Source: an uncultured bacterium
GTDB taxonomy: Bacteria > Bacillota > Clostridia > Lachnospirales > Lachnospiraceae
Direction of reading: 5' to 3'
NCBI GenBank assembly: GCA_947574055.1
Contig: CANPIC010000001.1
Span: 158,887 to 222,886, forward strand
Length of the DNA: 64,000 nucleotides
Positions 50,134 to 59,287 of this stretch are shown here, in pieces. Numbering within the stretch: the stretch's first letter is position 1; each line of letters opens with the position of its first letter. A program made the position numbers and the translations under genes. The notes below the pieces were generated by a model, which was not told the DNA's origin, searched no databases, and saw nothing but the letters and a program-made list of their open reading frames with translations.

Positions 50134-50804
50134 GTTTCAGAGACATCATTAAGAAATCCGTACTGGAAAGTTTTTCAGGCAGCAGTATTACCACGGCCAC
50201 GGTCTGTGTCACACTGGGAATTACTGTGATTCTGGCATTGTATATCTTTGTGGTGTATTATCTCTCCACAAGAAAGACATTCTATCATAAGACGTTCAAT
50301 GTATCACTGGCGGCCATAGCGGTGATCACTGCCAGCATCATACTGGCGATGCAGTCCAATCTGGCGATTTCCCTCGGTATGGTGGGCGCTCTTTCCATTG
50401 TGCGTTTCAGGACGGCGGTAAAAGATCCCAAGGATCTGGTGTTTCTGTTCTGGTCTATCAGCGTGGGTATTATCTGCGGTGCCGGTATCTATGAGATTGC
50501 GATCATATCTTCGCTGATCGTTACCATTGGCCTGTTTGTCCTGGAACTGACACCGGTGGGATATGCCGGTGGGATTCTTGTGGTAAATTGCAATTCCCTT
50601 GACAAAGAGGCGGAGATCATGGAGATTGTCAGCGCAGGCAGCAAAAAGCCGTCTGTGAAATCAAGAAATGCTTCTGTGGCAGGCGTGGATTTTGTCATAG
50701 AATGCAGGGCAAAAGAACCGTCGGAGATGCTGCAGAAATTACAGGCGCTGGAAGGTGTCACCGGTGTGGCGCTGATGGAGCACGACGGAGAAGTCAATTT
50801 CTGA
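50130..50804 (+). CDS. DUF4956 membrane protein
   Basis: A 224-residue protein with four helices in the first 140 residues and a cytoplasmic C-terminal alpha/beta domain (about 148-224). The stretch LAISLGMVGALSIVRFRTAVKDPKDLVFLFWSISVGI, spread over helices two and three, is the family hallmark and resembles MgtC-like membrane proteins. Function unknown. Its stop codon is followed by a hairpin terminator, so it ends the mutase-GtrA-VTC-DUF4956 operon. Confidence 0.85.
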   Translation: MSFRDIIKKSVLESFSGSSITTATVCVTLGITVILALYIFVVYYLSTRKTFYHKTFNVSLAAIAVITASIILAMQSNLAISLGMVGALSIVRFRTAVKDPKDLVFLFWSISVGIICGAGIYEIAIISSLIVTIGLFVLELTPVGYAGGILVVNCNSLDKEAEIMEIVSAGSKKPSVKSRNASVAGVDFVIECRAKEPSEMLQKLQALEGVTGVALMEHDGEVNF

Positions 50805-50868
50805 TGGAATGAGCAGCTAACAAGGCAAAAGCGGTCCATGCAGACCGCATGATAGTGATTCCGAAACG

Positions 50869-50893
50869 CCCCGCCAGTCTGTTGCGGGGTTTT
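50869..50893 (+). terminator. Intrinsic terminator after the DUF4956 gene
   Basis: CCCCGC (50869-50874) pairs with GCGGGG (50884-50889) over a 9-base loop, followed by TTTT. A second hairpin, GCGGTC/GACCGC, lies just upstream. Confidence 0.6.
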
Positions 50894-50921
50894 GACTTGT
50901 CATATGGGAATGGAGATGAGA

Positions 50922-52214
50922 ATGGTAAAAACGGCAAACCTGTCCAATCTGAAAAAAGCATATCGGTATTGCAGAAAAAACGGCATGATGCCCACTTTTT
51001 ACGCAGTTCTCGAGCGTCTCCGGGATAGCGGCATGCAGTATGAAAAGCGGATCATCACGGAAGAAGAACTGGGAGTGCAGCGAAATACCATGTGGGAACA
51101 ACCGGAGTATTTCAGTATTCTTGTACCTGCATATGAGACAAAACTGCAACACTTTCATGAGATGATTGATTCGGTTCTCACGCAGACGTATGGCGGATTT
51201 GAACTGATCATAGCGGATGCCAGCCCTTCGGATAAACTGGCAGAAGAATTGCAATACTATAATGACAGTCGGATCCGTTATCTGAAACTGCCGGAAAACA
51301 AAGGCATTTCCGAAAATACCAACAGAGCGCTGGAAGTGGCCAGGGGAAGCTATATCGGCCTCTTGGATCACGACGATACGCTGGAGCCGGACGCATTGTA
51401 TCGTATGATGGAAGCGCTGACAACCGGCAGAAAAGAGCGGGGCGTGATGCCCGCTTTGTTGTATTCCGACGAGGATAAATGTGATGATGCCATGTCCGGT
51501 TTTTATGAGCCTCATCTGAAAGAGAAATTTAATCAGGATTTAATATTGAGTAATAACTATATTTGTCATTTTCTTGTGATGGAAGCCGAACTGATGAAGT
51601 CTCTCGGATTCCGGCAGGAATTTGACGGTGCGCAGGATCATGATCTGGTACTGCGCGCGGTGAAGGCGCTGCATGGCGAAAAGGACAGGATCGTCCATAT
51701 TCCCCATATTCTGTATCACTGGCGCTGTCATACCGGTTCTACGGCAGATAATCCGGCCAGTAAAATGTATGCCTATGAGGCAGGCAGGCGGGCGGTAGAG
51801 GATTATTGCCAAAGTCAGGGATGGCAGGTTCGCGTCTGTCATACAAGGCACCTGGGCTTTTTCCGGGTGGAGTATGAAGGGGATATTTTCCGCCAGCGTC
51901 CGGAACTGGCGGCTGTAGGCGGCAGGATACTAAACGGCGGCAAGGTTGTGGGCGGTGCCTATGGAGAGGACGGAGAAGTGCTGTATAAAGGGATTTCCCG
52001 GCATTTCAGCGGTTACATGCACAGAGCGGTGCTGCAGCAGGATGTGGCGGCGGTGGACGTGCGCCAGATGCGGGTGCGGGAAGAACTGCGTCCCCTGTTG
52101 GATGAGATCATGCAGGAAGAAAAGGATCCGGCGCTGGCAAGTCTGAGATTCGGAAGGGAAGCCGCCGACCGGGGATATCTGCTGCTTTGGGATCCGGGAG
52201 GGCAGGAATCTTGA
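50922..52214 (+). CDS. GT2 glycosyltransferase
   Basis: A 430-residue enzyme. The GT2 domain (about 55-290) has FSILVPAYETKLQHF, LLDHDDTLEPDAL as metal motif, an SDEDKCDD second acidic motif, and AQDHDLVLRAV. It is close in layout to domain 1 of the tandem enzyme at 45087-47072. The remaining 100 residues are unassigned. The open frame begins at 50892, but ATG 50922 has GGAG six bases upstream and is more likely. It probably adds one sugar of the main chain or adaptor. Confidence 0.85.
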   Translation: MVKTANLSNLKKAYRYCRKNGMMPTFYAVLERLRDSGMQYEKRIITEEELGVQRNTMWEQPEYFSILVPAYETKLQHFHEMIDSVLTQTYGGFELIIADASPSDKLAEELQYYNDSRIRYLKLPENKGISENTNRALEVARGSYIGLLDHDDTLEPDALYRMMEALTTGRKERGVMPALLYSDEDKCDDAMSGFYEPHLKEKFNQDLILSNNYICHFLVMEAELMKSLGFRQEFDGAQDHDLVLRAVKALHGEKDRIVHIPHILYHWRCHTGSTADNPASKMYAYEAGRRAVEDYCQSQGWQVRVCHTRHLGFFRVEYEGDIFRQRPELAAVGGRILNGGKVVGGAYGEDGEVLYKGISRHFSGYMHRAVLQQDVAAVDVRQMRVREELRPLLDEIMQEEKDPALASLRFGREAADRGYLLLWDPGGQES

Positions 52215-53218
52215 AAGCAGAGACAAACAGAGGCAAGACACAGAAAAACAGAATAAATGCGACCGTTATCATACCCAATTACAATGGAATCCGCTATCTG
52301 CGCGACTGCCTGCGCTCTTTGCTGGACTGTGAGGAAGCAGTCTTTCCGGTGATCGTGGTGGATAATGGTTCCGGTGACGGAAGCAGGGAGATGCTCAGAA
52401 ACGAATTTTCCCAGGTACGTCTGATCTGTTTTGCGGAGAACAGGGGATTTTCGGCGGCGGTCAATGCCGGAATCAGAGCGGCCAATACGCCGTATGTGAT
52501 TCTTTTGAATAATGATACGATCGTAGAGAAACATTTTGTATCCCGGCTGTGTGGTGCGCTTGACGCCGATGGACGGTATTTTTCCGCCGGGGCCAGGATG
52601 GTCACAATGGCAGATCCGGATATCATAGATGATGCCGGGGATTTTTACTGTGTACTGGGCTGGGCTTTTGCCAGAGGGAAAGGAAAGCGGCGGGAACGTT
52701 ATCAGAGGCCCTGTGATATATTTGCCGCCTGTGGCGGCGCGGCGGCTTACCGCAAAGGTATATTGGAAGAACTGGGGCTGTTTGACGAAGCCTATTTTGC
52801 CTATCTGGAAGACATTGACATAGCCTTTCGGGCCAGGCTGTGTGGATACAGAAATCGTTTTGAGCCGGGGGCAGTAGTCCGCCATGCGGGAAGCGCCTCT
52901 TCCGGTTCCCGGTATAACGAATTTAAGATCAGACTTTCCTCCAGAAATAATGTATATCTGCCAGGGAAAAACATGCCACCACTGCTGCTTTGCCTCAATC
53001 TGCCTTTTCTGCTGACCGGCTTTTTTGTGAAATGGCTTTTTTTCGTCAAAAAAGGATATGGAAGGCTTTACCTGACAGGGCTGGCGGAAGGGCTGAAGAT
53101 GCTGAGCCATGGCCGGTGGAAAGCAGGGAAACAGACTTGTTGCCCAGTCTCGCTGCCTGTCTGTATCCGGCTGGAGGGGGAACTGCTTTTTAATCTGTTT
53201 GCCCGGCTATTTTGGTAA
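52211..53218 (+). CDS. GT2 rhamnosyltransferase-like enzyme (WbbL-like), TTG start
   Basis: A 335-residue enzyme. It starts NATVIIPNYNGIRYLRDCL, with IVVDNGSGDGS, LLNNDTIVEKHF (DxD-like), a GGAAAYRKGILEELG block and FAYLEDIDIAFRARLCGY, all typical of WbbL/RfbN-type rhamnosyltransferases. A C-terminal hydrophobic stretch (about 265-285) suggests membrane association. I place the start at a TTG (52211) that overlaps the previous stop as TTGA, with GGAGGGCAGGA upstream. The ATG at 52187 lies inside the previous gene without a good site. Confidence 0.8.
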   Translation: MKAETNRGKTQKNRINATVIIPNYNGIRYLRDCLRSLLDCEEAVFPVIVVDNGSGDGSREMLRNEFSQVRLICFAENRGFSAAVNAGIRAANTPYVILLNNDTIVEKHFVSRLCGALDADGRYFSAGARMVTMADPDIIDDAGDFYCVLGWAFARGKGKRRERYQRPCDIFAACGGAAAYRKGILEELGLFDEAYFAYLEDIDIAFRARLCGYRNRFEPGAVVRHAGSASSGSRYNEFKIRLSSRNNVYLPGKNMPPLLLCLNLPFLLTGFFVKWLFFVKKGYGRLYLTGLAEGLKMLSHGRWKAGKQTCCPVSLPVCIRLEGELLFNLFARLFW

Positions 53219-53238
53219 CAGGCCGGCCCGGCTGTTTT
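53218..53238 (+). terminator. Hairpin terminator overlapping the GT2 stop codon
   Basis: ACAG/CTGT with inner CCG/CGG pairs form a bulged hairpin at 53218-53235, followed by TTTT and, after GCTGC, TTTTT. Confidence 0.45.
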
Positions 53239-53326
53239 GCTGCTTTTTGCACCAGTATGCCGTGAACCATACAATAACAGACGGAGGCGTGGAAGGACTT
53301 TGTTTTTCAGTTAAGAAAAATTTAAG

Positions 53327-53355
53327 TTGTGCTTTACGTAATAATATTGTAATAT
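53327..53355 (+). promoter_or_regulatory. Promoter of the initiating glycosyltransferase operon
   Basis: TTGTGC (53327-53332) and TAATAT (53350-53355) are 17 bases apart in an AT-rich stretch, 28 bases before the ATG at 53384. Confidence 0.5.
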
Positions 53356-53383
53356 GTTATGAGGATGGAGACCCGATGCCGTT

Positions 53384-54793
53384 ATGATAAAGGATAATCA
53401 GAAGTATTTTAACAGACTGCATTTGCTGATCGACGCTGTTATCGTGGCATGCTCCTATATGCTGGCATGGTATCTGAGATTTGAAAGCGTGTTCGCTGAA
53501 AAGAGACAGGGTGTAGGTGTTCTTGAAATGCACACTTATTTCTATGCCCTTTATTTTATTGTGCCGGGTTATGTAATCCTCTATTATATTTTCAATATGT
53601 ATACATCCAAAAGGACAGCCAGAAGGAAATATGAGGTTTACGGTATCGTAAAAGCCAATACCGCAGGCGTCCTTTTATTTCTGGTTGTACTGTATGTGGT
53701 CAATCAGCCCAATTTTTCCCGTACAATGATTGTGATCTTTTACGGGGTAAATGTGGTGCTGTGTACACTGAGCAGGCAGATTCTGCGAAATCTTCTGCAG
53801 TATTTTCGCAGAAAGGGCTATAACCTGAAACATATTCTTCTGGTAGGTTATTCCAGGGCAGCGGAGGAGTATATTACCCGCATCAAGGCCAACCCTCAGT
53901 GGGGTTATGTGGTGCGGGGGATTCTGGATGACCGGATTCCCAGAGGCACTCTTTACAAAGGCGCCAAAGTGCTGGGGGCTATTGACAATCTGACTTATAT
54001 TCTGCCGGAAAACCGGCTGGATGAAATTGCCATTACCCTTGCGTTACAGGACTATGGGCGTCTGGAAGAAATTGTCGATTTATGTGAGAAGTCAGGTGTG
54101 CATACTAAGTTTATACCGGACTACAACAGTCTGATTCCCAGCAGGCCCTATACAGAAGACCTGATGGGGCTGCCGGTGATTAACATCCGGTATGTACCAC
54201 TTACGAATACGCTGAACTGGATTTTCAAACGGGCAGTCGATATTGTGGGTTCGGCGGCGGGGCTGGTACTTGTCTCTCCCATTATGCTTGCGACTGCGCT
54301 GGCGGTGAAACTGTCCAGTCCCGGTCCGGTGATTTTTAAGCAGGAGCGGATCGGCCTGCATAATAAACCGTTCTGGATGTACAAGTTCCGGACAATGGAG
54401 ATTCAGAAAGAGTCTTCGGAAAAGCGGGCCTGGACGGTCAGGGATGACCCGAGAGTGACAAAAATCGGGAAATTTCTGCGCAGGACAAGCCTGGATGAGT
54501 TTCCGCAGCTGTACAATATTCTGCGGGGAGATATGAGTCTGGTGGGGCCCAGGCCGGAGCGTCCCCTTTTTGTGGAAAAATTCAGGGAAGAGATTCCCCG
54601 GTATATGATCAAGCATCAGGTACGGCCGGGACTGACCGGCTGGGCACAGATCAATGGTTACAGAGGAGATACTTCGATTCGCAAAAGAATTGATTATGAC
54701 ATATTTTATATAGAAAACTGGACGATGGGACTGGATATCAAGATTCTGTTCCTGACGATCTTCAAGGGGTTTATCAATAAGAATGCATATTAG
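53384..54793 (+). CDS. Undecaprenyl-phosphate glycosyl-1-phosphate transferase (WcaJ-like)
   Basis: A 469-residue polyprenyl glycosylphosphotransferase. Four N-terminal helices (about residues 10-115) precede a Rossmann-like CoA-binding_3 domain (about 140-270) and the C-terminal catalytic domain (about 280-469). The last begins with the membrane re-entrant segment [18 protein letters not shown], then [20 protein letters not shown] over two blocks, [18 protein letters not shown] and [10 protein letters not shown]. It starts surface polysaccharide synthesis by putting a sugar-1-phosphate, often glucose or galactose, on undecaprenyl phosphate. The LCP ligase gene follows at once. Confidence 0.92.
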   Translation: MIKDNQKYFNRLHLLIDAVIVACSYMLAWYLRFESVFAEKRQGVGVLEMHTYFYALYFIVPGYVILYYIFNMYTSKRTARRKYEVYGIVKANTAGVLLFLVVLYVVNQPNFSRTMIVIFYGVNVVLCTLSRQILRNLLQYFRRKGYNLKHILLVGYSRAAEEYITRIKANPQWGYVVRGILDDRIPRGTLYKGAKVLGAIDNLTYILPENRLDEIAITLALQDYGRLEEIVDLCEKSGVHTKFIPDYNSLIPSRPYTEDLMGLPVINIRYVPLTNTLNWIFKRAVDIVGSAAGLVLVSPIMLATALAVKLSSPGPVIFKQERIGLHNKPFWMYKFRTMEIQKESSEKRAWTVRDDPRVTKIGKFLRRTSLDEFPQLYNILRGDMSLVGPRPERPLFVEKFREEIPRYMIKHQVRPGLTGWAQINGYRGDTSIRKRIDYDIFYIENWTMGLDIKILFLTIFKGFINKNAY

Positions 54794-54826
54794 CATACAT
54801 GCAAATGACAAGGGAGAAGAGATAAG

Positions 54827-56383
54827 ATGTCAACAAAAAATGCAGATGGTGCAAGGCATGGAAAGAGCAGAAGCGGCATGAGCGGCTCCGGTCATACAGG
54901 AACTTCATCAGGCACAAGGCGCTCCTCGGGTGAGGGAAGTCAGGCAGGTACAAGGCGTCCATCAGGGACGACAGGCAAGTCGGGGGTAAGACGTCCCTCG
55001 GGGGCTGTCGGTCAGTCAGGGGCAGGACGTCCGGCGGACATGGGGAGTCAGACAGGGCCGCGGCGCTCTTCGGGGTCGGCCGGCCGGCAGGGGACGAGGC
55101 GTCCATCAGACATGAGAAGCACTGCAGCGGGGACAGAACGTACTCCCTCTGGCCGATATACGCAAAAGGAAGGGTATGACCGTACTGCGGACAGAACGCA
55201 GGGACGGAAAAAAACGGGCGGCAAAAAGATGTCTGCCAAAAAGCGGGCGGCAAAAAGGCGCAACAGAATCATACTTTTTGGTGTGGAGATACTGGTTCTG
55301 GTGGCGATGCTGGGATTTTTATATACAGTGCTGAAAACGGAAAAAATGGAAAAAATCCAGATCGATGAAGAGAGAGTCGTGATGGAGATGAATGAAAGTG
55401 TGGAAGAAAATGAAGTGATGAAAGGCTACCGTAATATCGCTTTGTTTGGTGTGGATTCCAGAAACGGATCTCTCGGTAAGGGCACTCGCAGCGATACCAT
55501 TATCATTGCTTCCATCAATCAGGATACGGGAGATGTGAAACTGCTGTCCGTATTTCGTGATACTTATCTGAACCTTGGAAATGACAGTTACAATAAATGT
55601 AACGCGGCTTATGCAAAAGGCGGGCCGGAACAGGCCATCACGATGCTGAACAAAAATCTGGATATGAATATCACGGATTATATCACAGTAGGCTTCGACG
55701 GATTGATTGAGGTGATCGACGCCCTGGGCGGCGTGGAGATCAATGTGACCGAAGCGGAGATTCCTTATCTGAATGACTACCAGATCAGTATGGTGGGACG
55801 TGAAGTGGGACGAGTGGGCGATATTGTAAATTATGAGGCGACTGAGGGCAAAGACTATACGGCCGTAACACATGGAGGATTGCAGACACTGAACGGCCTA
55901 CAGGCTACAGCGTATTGCCGTATCCGTTATATCGGCAATGATTTCCAACGGGCGCAGCGTCAGAGGGATGTGCTGATTGCCGCTTCCGAAAAGGCAAAAG
56001 GAGCCAGCGTTTCGGAACTGAACAGCATTGTTAATGGCGTGATGGGAAATATTTCCACTTCGCTGGACGTGGCGGAAATACTGGATGTTATGAAAGATCT
56101 TGCCAAATATAAAATCGTGGCCAACGACGGATTTCCGTTTGAACAGTATCGGGCTACCGGAAGAGTGGGCAGCAAGGGAAGTTGTGTGATCCCGCAGGAT
56201 CTGGCGGTGAATGTGTCGGAACTGCACAGATTCCTCTTTGATGAAAACGACTATCAGATATCCTCAGAAGTGGATGAATTCAGCAAAAAGGTGTCCAGCG
56301 ATACAGGTAAGTATGTCAATACCTCAGCAGATGAGTTTACAAAGAAAGAAAACGCCGATGATGAGGTTGCGGCATCAGAATAA
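54827..56383 (+). CDS. LytR-CpsA-Psr family glycopolymer ligase with repeat-rich tail
   Basis: A 518-residue protein. The N-terminal cytoplasmic tail (1-147) is Arg/Gly/Ser-rich and contains about five and a half 12-residue repeats (30-98) of the form xRR(P/S)SGxxGxxG. One helix lies at 148-169. The extracytoplasmic LCP domain (about 203-430) shows NIALFGVDSRNG, GTRSDTIIIASI, LLSVFRDTYL, NAAYAKGGPEQA and the CRIRYIGNDFQRAQRQR block, including the Arg and Asp residues that bind the pyrophosphate. LCP enzymes transfer lipid-linked polymers to peptidoglycan. Its position after the initiating transferase fits. Confidence 0.92.
   Translation: MSTKNADGARHGKSRSGMSGSGHTGTSSGTRRSSGEGSQAGTRRPSGTTGKSGVRRPSGAVGQSGAGRPADMGSQTGPRRSSGSAGRQGTRRPSDMRSTAAGTERTPSGRYTQKEGYDRTADRTQGRKKTGGKKMSAKKRAAKRRNRIILFGVEILVLVAMLGFLYTVLKTEKMEKIQIDEERVVMEMNESVEENEVMKGYRNIALFGVDSRNGSLGKGTRSDTIIIASINQDTGDVKLLSVFRDTYLNLGNDSYNKCNAAYAKGGPEQAITMLNKNLDMNITDYITVGFDGLIEVIDALGGVEINVTEAEIPYLNDYQISMVGREVGRVGDIVNYEATEGKDYTAVTHGGLQTLNGLQATAYCRIRYIGNDFQRAQRQRDVLIAASEKAKGASVSELNSIVNGVMGNISTSLDVAEILDVMKDLAKYKIVANDGFPFEQYRATGRVGSKGSCVIPQDLAVNVSELHRFLFDENDYQISSEVDEFSKKVSSDTGKYVNTSADEFTKKENADDEVAASE
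54914..55129 (+). repeat. 36-base tandem repeat inside the LCP gene
   Basis: Five complete and one degenerate 36-base units encode 12-residue repeats in the cytoplasmic tail. Units vary at many silent and replacement sites, so the array looks old rather than freshly expanded. Confidence 0.75.
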
Positions 56384-56403
56384 AGAATGAAAAGAAAGAT
56401 CGG

Positions 56404-56427
56404 AAGGGGCCGGTAGACGGCCCCTTT
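56404..56427 (+). terminator. Terminator-like hairpin after the LCP gene
   Basis: AAGGGGCCG (56404-56412) pairs perfectly with CGGCCCCTT (56418-56426) over GTAGA, followed by a short interrupted T-rich tail. It separates the LCP gene from the following GT2 gene. Confidence 0.6.
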
Positions 56428-56456
56428 ATGTCTTTATAAGGAAACAGGTCTCAAAT

Positions 56457-57386
56457 ATGGAAGTCAATGTAGATATTATCATACCCACATTAAAGCCGGG
56501 GCAGGATTTTGCAGATCTGCTCAATGCCCTGGAAACACAAAGTATCCGGCCAGGCCGTATTATCGTCATGAATACAGAGGAAAAGTATTTTGAACGGCTC
56601 AAATACGGGAAGAAAAAACTTAGGAAATATTCCAATGTGGAAGTGCATCATGTGTCGGAAAGGGAGTTCGACCATGGCAATACAAGAAACCAGGGGGTGA
56701 AGCGTTCAAGGGCTCCTTATTTTGTCTGTATGACGCAGGATGCTCTGCCCAAAAACGAATTTGTGTTGGAAAAACTGCTGGAACCACTTGTGAGAGGGGA
56801 GGCGGCGGTAAGTTATGCCAGGCAGCTGCCCAGAGAGGATTGCGGCCTGGTGGAGCGATTTGTCAGGGACTTTAATTACCCTAACGAGTCCCGGCTGAAA
56901 GGGCAGGAAGATCTGGAGGAACTGGGGATTAAGACATTTTTCTGTTCCAATGTCTGTGCTGCGTATAACAGAGCGGTATTTGATGAATTGGGGGGCTTTA
57001 TCCGGCATACTATTTTTAATGAGGATATGATCTATGCATCGGCAGTGATAAAGTCTGGCAGAAAGATTGCTTATATGGCGCAGGCGCAGGTTTTTCATTC
57101 GCATAATTATACGTGGCTGCAGAATTTCCACAGAAATTTTGATGTGGGAGTTTCGCAGGCGGACCACCCGGAGGTGTTTGGCGGCATCAGATCGGAGACA
57201 GAGGGGATCAGGCTGGTGAAGGAGTTGACCGCGTATCTGAAAGAAACCGGAAATTCCAGGCTGATTCTGCCCATGCTCTGGGGAAGCGGCTGGAAGTTTC
57301 TTGGATACAGGCTGGGAAAACATCATACCTGGCTGCCGCAGGGATTTGTCATGCGCTGCAGCATGCACAAAAGATACTGGCAGTGA
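56457..57386 (+). CDS. GT2 rhamnosyltransferase-like enzyme
   Basis: A 309-residue enzyme. It starts VDIIIPTLKPGQDFADLLNAL, with the FDHGNTRNQG block, MTQDALPKN as metal motif (about residue 92) and FNEDMIYASAVIKSGRKI as acceptor block. These match small GT2 rhamnosyltransferases of the RfbN/RgpE type. It lies between the LCP gene and glmS. Donor dTDP-rhamnose is inferred from the rml genes and family resemblance. Confidence 0.82.
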   Translation: MEVNVDIIIPTLKPGQDFADLLNALETQSIRPGRIIVMNTEEKYFERLKYGKKKLRKYSNVEVHHVSEREFDHGNTRNQGVKRSRAPYFVCMTQDALPKNEFVLEKLLEPLVRGEAAVSYARQLPREDCGLVERFVRDFNYPNESRLKGQEDLEELGIKTFFCSNVCAAYNRAVFDELGGFIRHTIFNEDMIYASAVIKSGRKIAYMAQAQVFHSHNYTWLQNFHRNFDVGVSQADHPEVFGGIRSETEGIRLVKELTAYLKETGNSRLILPMLWGSGWKFLGYRLGKHHTWLPQGFVMRCSMHKRYWQ

Positions 57387-57411
57387 TTGTTGGGAAAGGC
57401 GGGGAAGACGG

Positions 57412-59238
57412 ATGTGTGGGATTGTAGGCTATATCGGAAAAAAGCAGGCGGCGCCGGTGATATTGGATGGTCTTGCCAGACTGGAATACAGGGGGTATGA
57501 CTCTGCGGGGATGGCTGTCTTTGACGGGGAGAAGGTCAATGTCACGAAGGCGGTAGGACGGCTGAAAGTGCTGGAAGAATTGACGCACGGCGGAGAAACG
57601 ATGCCCGGGCTTGCGGGTATCGGCCATACGAGATGGGCAACCCACGGAGCGCCCAATGATGTGAATTCTCACCCTCATTTTAATAAAGGCAAGACGATTA
57701 CCGTTGTACATAACGGAATCATTGAGAACTATATATCGCTGCGCAATAAGCTGACGAAAAAGGGCTATTCGTTTGTATCGGAAACAGATACCGAAGTGGC
57801 GGCGCAGATGCTGGATTATTATTATAATGGCAATCCTCTGGAGACGATCCTCAAAGTATTACACAGGATTGAAGGCTCTTATGCACTGGGAATTATGTTT
57901 GCAGATCATCCGGGGGAGATTTTTGCGGCCAGGAAGGGCAGCCCGCTGATTGTGGGCCAGAGTAGCGATGGTTGTTTCATCGCTTCCGATGTGCCCGCCA
58001 TTCTCAGATATACCAGAAAAGTATATTTTGTGGATGAGCAGGAAATAGTGCGTCTGGAAGCCGATCATATGCATTTTTATACGATGGACGAGGAGGAGAT
58101 CGAAAAGGAAGCCACCACCATTGACTGGGATGCTAATGCAGCAGAAAAGGCGGGTTATGAGCATTTCATGTTAAAGGAGATGTATGAACAGCCAAAGACC
58201 GTGACCGATACCCTGACACCGCGTCTGAAAAAAGACCGGATTGAGATAGAAGAACTCGGACTTGGCGATGAAGAGATCAGACAGATCCGCAAGATACATA
58301 TTGTTGCCTGTGGCTCGGCCTATCATGCGGGTGTCACCGGCAAATATGTACTGGAAGGTCTGGCCAGAATACCGGTGGAAGTGGATCTGGCTTCAGAATT
58401 TCGCTACCGAAACCCTATCCTGGAGGAAGGAGCCATGGTCATCGCTGTCAGTCAGTCCGGTGAGACAGCGGATACGCTGGCGGCCATGCGGGAAGCCAAA
58501 CTGAAAGGGTTTCAGGTACTGGGCATTGTCAATGTGGTAGGCAGTTCTATTGCCAGGGAAGCCGATCATGTGATGTACACCTGGGCGGGCCCGGAGATTG
58601 CCGTGGCCACTACCAAAGCCTACAGTGCACAGCTGATCGCTTTTTACCTGCTGGCGGTGAAATTTGCTTTTGTCAGAGAGACGATCGACGATACCATGTA
58701 CCGGCTGCTTCTGCGGGACCTGCGGCGGCTGCCGGATCAGATAGAACTGCTTTTAAACAGCAAAGAGAAAATACAGCATTTTGCCAATCGGTATATTGGT
58801 GCCAGAGATGTCTTTTTTATCGGCAGAGGGATTGACTATGCCATTTCCCTGGAGGGTTCCCTGAAATTAAAGGAGATTTCCTATATTCATTCCGAGGCGT
58901 ATGCGGCCGGAGAACTGAAGCACGGGACCATCTCTCTGATCGAAGAGGGCACGCTGGTAGCAGCGGTATCCACCCAGCCGGCGCTTTATCAAAAGACCAT
59001 CAGCAATATGGTGGAAGTCAGGGCCAGAGGCGCTTTTTTGCTGGCGGTGACCAATGTGGGCAACCGGGAGATAGAAAAGGTGTCGGACTACACCATTTAT
59101 ATACCTGAGACCAATCCGTTTTTTACCAATTCTCTGGCAATCATACCGCTTCAGCTCTTCGGGTATTATGTAGCCGTGGGCAAGGGATGTGATGTAGATA
59201 AGCCGCGGAATCTGGCCAAGTCGGTGACCGTGGAATAA
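57412..59238 (+). CDS. glmS: Glutamine-fructose-6-phosphate aminotransferase
   Basis: A 608-residue enzyme making glucosamine-6-phosphate, the first step to UDP-GlcNAc for peptidoglycan and polysaccharide. The N-terminal glutaminase starts MCGIVGYIGKKQA (Cys2 nucleophile), with HTRWATHGAP and HNGIIENY. Two SIS domains follow (CGSAYHAG, SQSGETADT; GRGIDYAISLEGSLKLKEISY split between blocks, EAYAAGELKHG), ending NLAKSVTVE. The open frame continues upstream, but Cys2 fixes the start at 57412. Only 25 bases separate it from the previous gene, so the glmS ribozyme found upstream of many Firmicutes glmS genes is absent. Confidence 0.96.
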   Translation: MCGIVGYIGKKQAAPVILDGLARLEYRGYDSAGMAVFDGEKVNVTKAVGRLKVLEELTHGGETMPGLAGIGHTRWATHGAPNDVNSHPHFNKGKTITVVHNGIIENYISLRNKLTKKGYSFVSETDTEVAAQMLDYYYNGNPLETILKVLHRIEGSYALGIMFADHPGEIFAARKGSPLIVGQSSDGCFIASDVPAILRYTRKVYFVDEQEIVRLEADHMHFYTMDEEEIEKEATTIDWDANAAEKAGYEHFMLKEMYEQPKTVTDTLTPRLKKDRIEIEELGLGDEEIRQIRKIHIVACGSAYHAGVTGKYVLEGLARIPVEVDLASEFRYRNPILEEGAMVIAVSQSGETADTLAAMREAKLKGFQVLGIVNVVGSSIAREADHVMYTWAGPEIAVATTKAYSAQLIAFYLLAVKFAFVRETIDDTMYRLLLRDLRRLPDQIELLLNSKEKIQHFANRYIGARDVFFIGRGIDYAISLEGSLKLKEISYIHSEAYAAGELKHGTISLIEEGTLVAAVSTQPALYQKTISNMVEVRARGAFLLAVTNVGNREIEKVSDYTIYIPETNPFFTNSLAIIPLQLFGYYVAVGKGCDVDKPRNLAKSVTVE

Positions 59239-59256
59239 GTATGTCTGTCCCTGTGC

Positions 59257-59287
59257 AATCGCCACTTTTTAAAGGTGGCGATTTTTT
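59257..59287 (+). terminator. Intrinsic terminator of glmS
   Basis: AATCGCCAC (59257-59265) pairs with GTGGCGATT (59275-59283), and six T residues (59282-59287) complete a classic terminator. It overlaps the end of the convergent Crp/Fnr gene. Confidence 0.85.

Noticed and set aside
54914..55129. CRISPR-like array
   Set aside because: The 36-base periodicity resembles a CRISPR repeat length, but units are contiguous without spacers, in frame, and encode a regular 12-residue repeat.
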